DNA of 64,000 nt from Chryseobacterium paludis (GTDB lineage Bacteria; Bacteroidota; Bacteroidia; Flavobacteriales; Weeksellaceae): positions 186,001-250,000 of the forward strand of contig NZ_CP099966.1 in NCBI RefSeq assembly GCF_025403485.1, given 5' to 3'. This document shows, one piece after another, positions 36,600 to 44,894 of the stretch. The first letter of the stretch is position 1. Each line of letters begins with the position of its first letter. The notes under the pieces were generated by a model. That model was not told where the DNA came from and ran no database searches. It was given only the letters and a program-made list of their open reading frames with translations. The position numbers and the translations under genes are program-made.

Positions 36600-37220
36600 A
36601 TGAAAGCACTCCTGATTTTTTCGATGATGTTGTACCATTATTTTCAACCCAATATTGTAACACCAATTAACAAAGAATATCTGAATTATTCTATTATAAA
36701 AGACGATAAAACGATTGGCAATATCCATGTGGAACGTTCTTTGAAAGATGATGTCACCGAATATATTTTTGAATCCCGAGCTAAAGTAAAAATCATTTAC
36801 AGTATTGAAATTTATGACAAAATGGGTGTCACTTTTAAACAGAATATTCTACAGCAGGCCAAACTTTACCGAACAATGAACGGGAAACTAAAAGTGAACA
36901 ATACCGCTACCTGGAACGGAAGTGTTTATAATCTTTCGGACAAAGATGGAGCCAATGGTTCTCTAAAACAGTCCATTTTCAGCTCTACTGCAAGTCTGTA
37001 TTTTAATGAGCCCGAAAATATAAAATCTGTTTTTTCGGAGAAATTCCAAAAGATGATTCCTATTCAGAAGATTAATTCCAAAAAATACAGGATCGATCTG
37101 CCAAACGGAAACACGACTACTTACACATACAGCAAAGGAATTTGCACTTTAGTTGAAGCCAATACCGATTTTGCAAACCTAAAGTTTGTTCTTGATACGA
37201 ATCCAAATAAAACCCATTAA
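36600..37220 (+). CDS. DUF6134-like secreted protein
   Basis: The 206-residue protein has an N-terminal hydrophobic segment (ALLIFSMMLYHYF) that may be a signal peptide. The rest is beta-rich: NYSIIKDDKTIGNIHVERS, YIFESRAKVKIIYSIEIYDK, then TTYTYSKGICTLVEANTDFA. This resembles the DUF6134 family of Flavobacteriia exported proteins. The function is unknown. It lies just upstream of a degenerate att-like repeat, 72 bases after its stop. Confidence 0.65.
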   Translation: MKALLIFSMMLYHYFQPNIVTPINKEYLNYSIIKDDKTIGNIHVERSLKDDVTEYIFESRAKVKIIYSIEIYDKMGVTFKQNILQQAKLYRTMNGKLKVNNTATWNGSVYNLSDKDGANGSLKQSIFSSTASLYFNEPENIKSVFSEKFQKMIPIQKINSKKYRIDLPNGNTTTYTYSKGICTLVEANTDFANLKFVLDTNPNKTH

Positions 37221-37291
37221 AGTCCTTATTGCAACTATTTATTGTGAAAACTTTGGATTTTTCACATAAAAATGAGATAAATGTGGTATTT

Positions 37292-37325
37292 ACGAGATAG
37301 GTTCACATCCCTCATTCTCTGCAAA
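37292..37325 (+). other. Degenerate third att-like repeat
   Basis: Thirty of 34 bases match 32661-32694, including ACGAGATAGGTTCA, ATCCCTC and GCAAA. The tRNA-like acceptor end has decayed (TTCTCTGCA). It marks the far side of a 4.6 kb stretch that begins at att-like module B. Confidence 0.5.
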
Positions 37326-37553
37326 TACTTAAAAAGAGTTTTTTTTGCAGTTGTTATTTAATATTTTTATATTCGGTGAATTAAAAATTTCATTTAAAGA
37401 TATCTAGAACCCGATGAATATTACATTAGGAGTAACCTATTTATGTGAAGGAATAAATTCATTTGAATATTACAAATGTGAGAGGATAATATATATAGGC
37501 TCTAAGAATGTTTACTATTTAACTATATCAAGTACCTCCACAAGTTTTAAAGA

Positions 37554-38306
37554 ATGGAAATAACTCTTTGTAAAAATTGCAATTTTAATTATTCAGGTAA
37601 TTATTGTCCAGAATGTGGACAGTCTGTACACGAAAAAAGAATTGATGTACATTGGCTAATTCATGATATACCACATTCTGTTTTTCATATTGACAAGGGG
37701 TTTTTCTATACACTAAAATGTCTTTTTACAAATCCTGGAAAAATGGTAGAAGGATATCTTGCAGGAAAACGAGTAAAACATTTTAGGCCTTTTGCTTATG
37801 TTATATTAATAGCATCTATTTGTACTTTTGTTGTTAATAAACTTCAAAGTCTTACACAAAGTATATATCAAAAAAGGTTTCCTAATCAGGTCCTTGAGGT
37901 CAATGAATCATTCTTTAGTCATTATTTCAGTCTTTTTATTTTTATAATGATTCCTTTTGCTTCTTTAATAACGTGGTTGTTTTTTATAAAAAGGCAATAT
38001 AATTATTGGGAGCATTTTCTTGTGAATACTTATTTAGCGGCACAACTTAGTCTGTTATTAGTACTCATTAACTTGATAAAACTCTTTATGACCCTCTTTT
38101 CAGAGAAAACAGATGTAAGTGAGCAAGGTTTTTTTATCTCTTTTTTTATGACAGGATTTTTGTTTTTATATGGTTATACGTATGGCAGCCTGATGAGTAC
38201 AAAGAAAACCAACTTGCTAAAAATATCATTAACAATTACTGTAATGAATTGCTTACTGTTTATTTTGTACTACTTTGGACTAATAATAACCAACGTTATC
38301 CATTAA
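37554..38306 (+). CDS. DUF3667 family membrane protein with N-terminal zinc ribbon
   Basis: The 250-residue protein opens with a CxxC...CxxC zinc ribbon (CKNCNFNYSGNYCPECGQ, residues 5-22). Residues 28-80 (HWLIHDIPHSVFHIDKGFFYTL) and an LFTNPGKMVEGYLAGKRVKHFRPF block are the DUF3667 hallmark. Four or five membrane segments follow (about 80-98, 122-143, 160-182, 195-212, 222-245). The function is unknown. The start at ATG 37554 puts the ribbon at the right distance from the N-terminus. Confidence 0.88.
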   Translation: MEITLCKNCNFNYSGNYCPECGQSVHEKRIDVHWLIHDIPHSVFHIDKGFFYTLKCLFTNPGKMVEGYLAGKRVKHFRPFAYVILIASICTFVVNKLQSLTQSIYQKRFPNQVLEVNESFFSHYFSLFIFIMIPFASLITWLFFIKRQYNYWEHFLVNTYLAAQLSLLLVLINLIKLFMTLFSEKTDVSEQGFFISFFMTGFLFLYGYTYGSLMSTKKTNLLKISLTITVMNCLLFILYYFGLIITNVIH

Positions 38307-38536
38307 TAACAATAGAGAAAATGGTGGATGGTAATCCAAATGAAACTAGGATCAAAAAAATGCAGTCAATCATGAATCACAATGGGATTTATTGAATAAT
38401 AAAAGCTATTGGAATGGCTAGAAGAAATGGCTATTAATGAAAAATTCAAAAAAAATTCCTCTCCATTTTAACGAAAGAACAGTATAAGTGGAAAAACGTT
38501 TGAATCTTAGAATTGTGTTTTGCTGTAAAAGATAAT

Positions 38537-38932
38537 TTATATTTTGCTGATAAATTTTACCTTAGGTTTACTGTCTACTCTTAATACACTTTGTTGATGA
38601 AATCTGCGGATGTATCGTTGGGTAATACTATCCAATGAAGCATTTCTTTCTTTTGTAGGTTTACCCAGGAAAGTCACCACTTTTGTCTTTTCTGATATGG
38701 TTAATTTTGTTTGGGTATCCATCCACTTACCAACCGCATCCGATTCGGTATATCCTTCAGGAAAGTAATGTGTGATCACACTATCAGAGAATGCTTTCCA
38801 CTGTTGTGCTGTTACATCCCCGCCAGTAGGAATATTTGTTCCAAAATATAAATCAGTTCGTTGCATGGTACTACAGGAAACAAAGGCTATACTTAAAAAA
38901 GCTGCGAATATTAGTTTTTTCTGAGTTTTCAT
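38537..38932 (-). CDS. DUF3574 family lipoprotein
   Basis: ATG 38932 is chosen because it starts a clear lipoprotein signal (KKLIFAAFLSIAFVSCSTM); an upstream ATG at 38977 would add 15 unrelated residues. The mature 115 residues match DUF3574: TDLYFGTNIPTGGDVTAQQW, HYFPEGYTESDAVGKWMD, then a TKVVTFLG strand and ITQRYIRRFHQQSVLRVD. It should be anchored in the periplasm or outer membrane; the function is unknown. It reads leftward, downstream of the mreB terminator. Confidence 0.8.
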   Translation of the reverse strand: MKTQKKLIFAAFLSIAFVSCSTMQRTDLYFGTNIPTGGDVTAQQWKAFSDSVITHYFPEGYTESDAVGKWMDTQTKLTISEKTKVVTFLGKPTKERNASLDSITQRYIRRFHQQSVLRVDSKPKVKFISKI

Positions 38933-39060
38933 TTGGTTATATTTATTTACTAGAATTGTAGGTGTTCTATTCAACAAATATAAAATTTTTAACTAAAATA
39001 ATTCGAAAATAGGGGATAAATAGATGTGAGTAACCATTTCGTATGTAATAAAACGACGGT

Positions 39061-39096
39061 AAAATAAAAAGCCCTTAAATAATAGTATTTAAAGGC
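39061..39096 (-). terminator. Terminator after mreB-like gene
   Basis: On the minus strand GCCTTTAAATA pairs with TATTTAAGGGC, followed by TTTTTATTTTA. It lies about 20 bases after the mreB-like stop. Confidence 0.65.
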
Positions 39097-39117
39097 GTTT
39101 TATATTTATTCCTGAGT

Positions 39118-40146
39118 TTAGCTACTCATAAGAAATCTAAACTTATTGATATTTTTAAGGGCAATGCCCGTTCCACGAACAACGGCTCTTAAAGGGTCTT
39201 CAGCAACGCAAACAGGTAATCCTGTTTTTCTGTGTATTCTATCAGCCAATCCATTGAGAAGGGCACCCCCTCCTGCAAGATAAATTCCAGTTTTGTAAAT
39301 ATCCGCTGCAAGCTCAGGTGGAGTAAGAGAAAGGGTTTCCAAAACAGCATCTTCAATCCTCATAATGGACTTGTCCAATGCTTTGAAAATTTCCTTATAG
39401 TTCACCATAATTTCTTTTGGCTTACCAGTGATCAGGTCTCTTCCCTGTACAGGAATATCTTCTAAAGGATATTCAAGCTCTTCCAATGCAGAACCTATTT
39501 CGATTTTTATCCTTTCGGCAGTTCTTTCCCCAACGTACAAATTGTAGTATGATCTCAGGAAGTATGCAATATCATTTGTAAAAACATCACCAGCGATTTT
39601 TAATGATTTGTCGCAGACAATACCACCCAGTGCGACCACCGCAATTTCAGTCGTTCCACCACCTATATCAATGATCATATTCCCTTCAGGGCTTTGAACG
39701 TCAATCCCTGCTCCAATTGCCGCTGCCATTGGCTCATAGATCAATTTTACTTCCTTAGCATTTACTTTTAATGCCGAATCTTTAACCGCTCTTTTTTCAA
39801 CTTCTGTAATTCCTGAAGGAATACATATTACGATTCTTAATGCCGGTTGGATAAATCTACCTCTGATTCCCGGTATTTGTTTAATGAATTCCTTGATCAT
39901 ATGTTCAGACGCATGAAAATCTGCAATGACACCATCTTTTAATGGACGTACTGTTTTGATATTTTCATGGGTTTTCCCCTGCATAAGTTTAGCTTGTTCT
40001 CCAACCGCAATAGGTTTTCCTGTAGTACGGTCAATAGCAACAATGGAGGGCTGATCAATAACAATCTTGTTATTATGTATGATCAAAGTGTTAGCAGTCC
40101 CAAGATCCATTGCGATCTCTTGCGTAAACATGTCAAATAGCCCCAT
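39118..40146 (-). CDS. mreB: MreB-family actin-like rod-shape protein
   Basis: The 342-residue bacterial actin has the phosphate 1 motif IAMDLGTANTLI (residues 11-22), phosphate 2 NMIIDIGGGTTEIAV (about 155-170) and adenosine motif YLAGGGALLNGL (about 288-300). Membrane contact would be through the short N-terminal MGLFDMF. The length is normal for MreB. It stands alone: no mreC, mreD, pbp2 or rodA follows, and the gene ends at its own terminator. It may be a second, diverged MreB paralogue rather than the main rod-complex copy. Confidence 0.92.
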   Translation of the reverse strand: MGLFDMFTQEIAMDLGTANTLIIHNNKIVIDQPSIVAIDRTTGKPIAVGEQAKLMQGKTHENIKTVRPLKDGVIADFHASEHMIKEFIKQIPGIRGRFIQPALRIVICIPSGITEVEKRAVKDSALKVNAKEVKLIYEPMAAAIGAGIDVQSPEGNMIIDIGGGTTEIAVVALGGIVCDKSLKIAGDVFTNDIAYFLRSYYNLYVGERTAERIKIEIGSALEELEYPLEDIPVQGRDLITGKPKEIMVNYKEIFKALDKSIMRIEDAVLETLSLTPPELAADIYKTGIYLAGGGALLNGLADRIHRKTGLPVCVAEDPLRAVVRGTGIALKNINKFRFLMSS

Positions 40147-40512
40147 CTTTTCATTGTTTTATTAGACTGCAAAGTACGGCTTTATGGATTGATTTAAATA
40201 GTCCGGTACTTTATAATTGAAGTTAAAGTTGTGTTAATTTGTGGTATTAAGATATTAAAAGGCCTCTAAATTCTTAAAATACTTTTACATAAGACTAACA
40301 AAACTTCTGAAGTTCATTTTAAATGTATATAAAAGCAAGGAAATCAATAATTAATTGAATTTCAATACACTCTTTTAACATAATAAAATAATTGCCTAAG
40401 TGCTTAATTAATATAATATATTTACAAAAAGAATACGTGATTATATTTATTGTGAAAAATAAATTAAAAAACGCAATTATATCCGTAAATTATTAATTAA
40501 AATGAAGATTTT
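40147..40512. other. Divergent intergenic region between mreB-like and T9SS genes
   Basis: No gene is seen. It must hold the leftward mreB promoter and a rightward promoter for the T9SS protein. It is strongly AT-rich, and I cannot place either promoter with confidence. Confidence 0.4.
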
Positions 40513-41727
40513 ATGAAAAAATTATTACTCTGTTTTTTTTTATTAACAATTACATTTGTGAATGCTCAAAATGATAATTGTTCAGGTGCAATACCATTGG
40601 TAGTAGGAACAAGCTTTGCTTCAGGAGCGGTTACCTCTTCCAATGTTGGAAGTACTATAGATGGTGCTCTTCCTTCATGTAATTCTGATGCCGTAGATAA
40701 TGTATGGTTTACTGTAGTTGTTCCAGCAAGTGGAAACCTGACTATAGAAACCAGGGAAGCTGCCGGATCTTTATTTGACGATTCAGTGCTTACTGTGTAC
40801 ACAGGAACATGTGGTACTTTAACTGAAATTGATTGTAATGATGATACAAACGCAGATCTATTTTCGTTGATATCATTAACAGGACAAACTCCGGGAACAA
40901 CTTTATATGTGAGTGTATGGAAATATGATGACACGATCGACAGTGGAACTTTTCAGATTTCAGCATATGAGCTTGTATCAACGAACAATATCTGCTCACA
41001 GGCAATGCCACTGACAATAGGAACTGATTTTGCGTCCGGTTCAATTGTTACTAATAATGGCGGAGCCACTACCGATGGAACTCTTCCTTCCTGTAACGGA
41101 GATGCGGTTGATAATACATGGTTTAGTGTAGTTGTTCCTCCAAGCGGGAATATCACTATAGAAACAAATGAAGCTTCCGGATCGCCATTTGATGATTCTG
41201 TTCTCACCGTTTACAGTGGTAGCTGTGGAACTTTAACTGAAATTGCCTGTGATGATGACAGTGGAGATAGTTTATTTTCACTAGTCTCTCTTACAGGACA
41301 AACTCCGGGATCTACACTGTATATAAGTGCCTGGAAATATGATTCAAGCATAAGTATGGGAGAATTCCAGATTTCAGCTTATGACAGTACCGTTTTATCT
41401 ACTAACGAAACTACTAAAAAAGACAAGCTTAAAGTATCTCCTAATCCTTTCAGTGATTTTATCAGTATTTCTGATATATCTGATGTAAGATCAATTTCTG
41501 TTATTGATATCTCAGGAAGATTAGTCAGAAAAATTGAAAAAGTATCATCATCGATTTACTTGGGTGATTTAAAAGAAGGGGTATATTTAATTTCTTTAAA
41601 ATTAAATGACGGCACTACAAAAACAATTAAAACAATAAAAAATAATACATTTTATTTAATTGTCAGTAACAATATGTTAAGTACAAAAATGTCCGAAGAA
41701 TCAATTGATTCTTCGGACATTTTTTGA
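40513..41727 (+). CDS. T9SS-exported protein with two tandem domains
   Basis: The 404-residue protein has a signal peptide (ending FVNAQ), then two repeats of about 135 residues (18-152, 155-288). Each begins N(D/N)xCSxAxPLxxGTxFASG and contains the matched phrases LTEI and SLTGQTPG, so a recent duplication is clear. A type A T9SS sorting domain (VSPNPFSDFISISDIS) follows from about 308. The frame runs about 25 residues past the normal sorting-tail end and through a strong terminator palindrome. Adding one A in the run near 41636 would stop it at the expected place. It is surface exposed; ligand unknown. Confidence 0.8.
   Translation: MKKLLLCFFLLTITFVNAQNDNCSGAIPLVVGTSFASGAVTSSNVGSTIDGALPSCNSDAVDNVWFTVVVPASGNLTIETREAAGSLFDDSVLTVYTGTCGTLTEIDCNDDTNADLFSLISLTGQTPGTTLYVSVWKYDDTIDSGTFQISAYELVSTNNICSQAMPLTIGTDFASGSIVTNNGGATTDGTLPSCNGDAVDNTWFSVVVPPSGNITIETNEASGSPFDDSVLTVYSGSCGTLTEIACDDDSGDSLFSLVSLTGQTPGSTLYISAWKYDSSISMGEFQISAYDSTVLSTNETTKKDKLKVSPNPFSDFISISDISDVRSISVIDISGRLVRKIEKVSSSIYLGDLKEGVYLISLKLNDGTTKTIKTIKNNTFYLIVSNNMLSTKMSEESIDSSDIF
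41685..41725 (+). terminator. Perfect-palindrome terminator overlapping the T9SS gene end
   Basis: AAAAATGTCCGAAGAATCAA (41685-41704) is followed directly by its exact reverse complement and one more T. It lies inside the last codons of the annotated frame, so that frame probably overruns its true stop. Confidence 0.8.
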
Positions 41728-41819
41728 TGCAAGCTAAAAAAAGAGACACGAGTTTATATTGATAGAAAGTTTGTGTAATTTTAAACGATATCTTCTGGTT
41801 AATTTATAATAACAGCATC

Positions 41820-42419
41820 ATGGACTATAAAATTTTTGCACAAAAAATAATTCATTTAAAAGATGCAGATCTGGAATTTCGGAATCAACTTATTCAAAAA
41901 GGGCAGCTTGGGGAAGGGTATAATGAAGAAATGGAAAAACGGCATAATAAGAATGCAGAAATATTAAATGATATAATAGATTCCATCGGCTACCCGACTA
42001 TTGATAAAGTAGGTAAGGAAGCCAGTGAAGCAGCTTGGCTGATCATACAGCATTCAATTGGGAAACCCGTTTTTATGAAAAAATGTGCGGAGCTATTAAA
42101 AAAAGCAGTGGATGAAAATAAAGCAGATCCGAAAAACTTGGCTTATCTAACCGATCGGATAGCTGTGTTTGAAGGAAAGCCACAGCTTTACGGAACTCAA
42201 TTTGATTGGAATGAAAATGGAGAATTAGTTCCCAACTCCTTTGATGACTTAATAAAAGTAAATCAAAGAAGGAAACTTATAGGCTTAAATACCCTGGAAG
42301 ATCAGATTGTTTTAATCCAGCATCGGGTAAAAAACGAAAATCAAACACCCCCAAAAGATTTTAATCAAAGGAAAAATGATAGCGATGAATGGAAAAAGAA
42401 GGTAGGCTGGATAAAATAA
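41820..42419 (+). CDS. DUF6624-like protein
   Basis: The 199-residue cytosolic protein is mostly helical. It has ADLEFRNQLIQKGQLGEGYN at the N-terminus, IDSIGYPTIDKVGKEASEAAWLIIQHS in the middle and LAYLTDRIAVFEGKPQLYGTQF near residue 120. These are the recognisable blocks of DUF6624 proteins, usually found as exported or cytosolic proteins of unknown function in Bacteroidota. This copy has no signal peptide. It is convergent with the response-regulator gene; the stop codons are 2 bases apart. Confidence 0.75.
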   Translation: MDYKIFAQKIIHLKDADLEFRNQLIQKGQLGEGYNEEMEKRHNKNAEILNDIIDSIGYPTIDKVGKEASEAAWLIIQHSIGKPVFMKKCAELLKKAVDENKADPKNLAYLTDRIAVFEGKPQLYGTQFDWNENGELVPNSFDDLIKVNQRRKLIGLNTLEDQIVLIQHRVKNENQTPPKDFNQRKNDSDEWKKKVGWIK

Positions 42420-42421
42420 TA

Positions 42422-43120
42422 TCAGATCATCTTATTTTTAAGATCCTTATATTTTGAGCGTCCTATTGGCAATGTTTCCCCGGTTTTAAGCTGCAGTCCA
42501 TATCTTGTGCCGGGGTTGATCAGTATTTTTTCAGCCTGTTGGAGGTTAACGAGGTAAGACTTATGAATCCGCTCAAATCCGTCCGGAAGAAGTTGTTGCA
42601 AAAGCTCAAGTGATTTATCGTGCAGTTCCTGTTGTCCATTTCTAAGATGCAGTTCTGTATAGATACCTGCCCCTTTGATGTAAATTATTTCAGCAATATT
42701 GATCAGGCGAATCTGCCCCGATCTCTTTACCGCAAGGTATTTCATGCCATCATCTGATTTTATGGATGGACTTATAAACCGGTTCAGAGCCTGAAAAAGT
42801 CTTTCCTTATCAAAAGGTTTGGGAACAAAATCAAGAACACCATAGGTAAAAGCGGTAATTGCTTTATCGATATTGGCTGAAACAATGATCGTATGAAAAG
42901 AAGCAGCTACCATATGTTCCAACACTTCAAAACCATTGTCTCCATTGAGATTCAGGTCCAGAAGAAGTAAATCGGGAAGCTGACTGGCAATTTGATCAAG
43001 ACCTTTTTGAAGAGAATCACAGATTGTAATTTGGACAGGCTTGTTCCCAAAGAATTCAGCAGTCATACGCTGCAAACGATGGGCGATCCTAGCCTCGTCC
43101 TCAATGATCAGTATATTCAT
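42422..43120 (-). CDS. LytTR-family response regulator
   Basis: Starting at ATG 43120 (MNILIIEDEARIAHRLQ) gives 232 residues. An upstream start at 43150 would lie inside the kinase gene. The receiver domain spans about 1-115, with acidic pocket EDE, phosphoacceptor Asp in LLLLDLNLNG and the Lys in VPKPFDKERLF. The LytTR DNA-binding domain spans about 135-230 (YLAVKRSGQIRLINIAEI...RIHKSYLVNL). Its start overlaps the kinase stop by 4 bases, so the two are translationally coupled and form a two-component pair. Confidence 0.93.
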   Translation of the reverse strand: MNILIIEDEARIAHRLQRMTAEFFGNKPVQITICDSLQKGLDQIASQLPDLLLLDLNLNGDNGFEVLEHMVAASFHTIIVSANIDKAITAFTYGVLDFVPKPFDKERLFQALNRFISPSIKSDDGMKYLAVKRSGQIRLINIAEIIYIKGAGIYTELHLRNGQQELHDKSLELLQQLLPDGFERIHKSYLVNLQQAEKILINPGTRYGLQLKTGETLPIGRSKYKDLKNKMI

Positions 43121-44787
43121 TGTTTTAAAATTTGAATAGTAGATATCCAACCGTTTTCTGTCGCATGCGAATCGAATGTCCAGTTTTGTCCATAGCTTTC
43201 AGTCAGACGTGCCCGGATATATTTAAGTCCATTACCACCTGTACGGTCTGTGAGTATCTGTCGGTTCTTTGCGATGGTCTCAAATACATATTGATGACTT
43301 TCTTTCGTTACAAAATAACGAAGCACAAATTTAATGGTATTTCCGGGTAATGGCTCACTGTGGGTAATACCATTTTCCAGCAATGTATGAATAACAGCGG
43401 GTGGTATCAGTTGAGTTTTATCTATTCCGTTTTGTTCCCATACATAATTAATCTCCTTACGAAAACCCATTACAGAAAGGTGTTGACGGCAAAGTTCCAG
43501 TTCTTTTGTTATGGGAATCAGGGTTTGCTCTGAAATTTCGTTCATAATGTCAAATTCTGCAGCGAGTGCCTGTATAAAACGAGAACCTTCTTTTGGTGAT
43601 TCTTCAACCCAATCCATCATAGAAGTCAGGGTATTTCTTAAAAAGTGAGGTTGAATATTTTTTTTGAGCAGTTCCAACTGTAGCCTTGAGGAAAGTAAAA
43701 CAGCATTCTGATGCTCTGCCTCCATCACGCTTGTACGGATGGAATGTAGATAAAGCATACTCAGAACAATTATGGTAAAACTAATAAACAGCCCAAAATC
43801 ATAAACCACTAAATTATTGACCAGAGCACTCATTAAAAGGGCAACCATAGCGATAAATCCTCCTTTTTCCTTTTGAATAATACCATTCAATACTACGATG
43901 AAAGCAGCAACAAGCATTGCTAAACTATAAAGCCGGGCAGTCAGATCATAGTGTCCGTAATTAGACCAGTAAAGGAATATCAATGCTGTTAGCAGGGCAG
44001 CCATTAGCCATTTTCCCTTTTTAAAATTGAACTGGATGATAAAATACAATGGAACCAGTAATGCATTGGCAAAGGTCAGCCATCCAATAATCTCAAGGCG
44101 TACGAAAAATTGAGAATAGGGGATCACCACATGGAATTTAAGGTATTCCATAATCAGCAGGGCAAAAAACAGAAAACAGATGGTACCGAAGATTAGGATA
44201 TCCCATTGTTTTCGCTTGCTGTTTACATAAAGAAAAAAGTAATAAACTGCTGCGATAAGAAAAGCTCCTGCCATGAGATTCATATAAGACATCGTAACCA
44301 AAGGTCTTGTCAGCAAGGAGTTGTAAGGATCAACTTTAAATCCAATGCTGCGTTGCACATGCGGAAGTGATGATTGCGAACTGCGTAGAGCAACTGTATG
44401 AAGACCAGGTGACATTAGGTGGTCCGGAATCCTGTAATAACTGCTTTCAGTACCGGGTATTTCCGGTTTGCCATTTTGTGGGATTTGACCGTTATTACCG
44501 ATCAATACTCCATCCCAGTATACTTCAAAAGATCCAAAGGATTCAATCTGAAGGCCAAGCGGCAATACCTCACTTTCAACCTGACGCAGATCTAAATGAG
44601 TTCGGGACCAGAAGATTTTACCAGAGGTGTTGCCTCGCTCCTGTGACCAATTCTTGTCATTATAGTCCTTAGATGCCCAAGCTATATCATCACCTATTTT
44701 GTAAACAGGTACAGGATCTTCATTACGAATAACAGATGGGTTCAGTATGCTGAGTAAAACCAGCAAAAACATAAAATTATGCATCAT
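43117..44787 (-). CDS. LytS-type sensor histidine kinase with 7TM region
   Basis: This is a membrane kinase of about 556 residues, starting near MMHNFMFLLVLL (an ATG at 44799 adds 4). It has a signal peptide, then a periplasmic jelly-roll-like domain (about 20-165, DLRQVESEVLPLGLQIESFGSFEVYWDG). Seven membrane segments follow at about 170-360, and a His_kinase domain: phosphoacceptor in KNIQPHFLRNTL, N-box HTLLENGITHSEP, G-box GGNGLKYIRARL. This is the 7TM-DISM plus LytS layout. It shares a 4-base overlap with the response regulator. The target may be the divergent receptor gene at 44895. Confidence 0.9.
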   Translation of the reverse strand: MMHNFMFLLVLLSILNPSVIRNEDPVPVYKIGDDIAWASKDYNDKNWSQERGNTSGKIFWSRTHLDLRQVESEVLPLGLQIESFGSFEVYWDGVLIGNNGQIPQNGKPEIPGTESSYYRIPDHLMSPGLHTVALRSSQSSLPHVQRSIGFKVDPYNSLLTRPLVTMSYMNLMAGAFLIAAVYYFFLYVNSKRKQWDILIFGTICFLFFALLIMEYLKFHVVIPYSQFFVRLEIIGWLTFANALLVPLYFIIQFNFKKGKWLMAALLTALIFLYWSNYGHYDLTARLYSLAMLVAAFIVVLNGIIQKEKGGFIAMVALLMSALVNNLVVYDFGLFISFTIIVLSMLYLHSIRTSVMEAEHQNAVLLSSRLQLELLKKNIQPHFLRNTLTSMMDWVEESPKEGSRFIQALAAEFDIMNEISEQTLIPITKELELCRQHLSVMGFRKEINYVWEQNGIDKTQLIPPAVIHTLLENGITHSEPLPGNTIKFVLRYFVTKESHQYVFETIAKNRQILTDRTGGNGLKYIRARLTESYGQNWTFDSHATENGWISTIQILKQ

Positions 44788-44894
44788 GTAAATATACAAG
44801 GTAATTTGAAAAAGCTGAAGGCTGTTTGAAAGTCTGTAGAGCCGTTCAGATGTTTTTACTCAAAATGACTATGTACGGGATCTAATTTTACATC

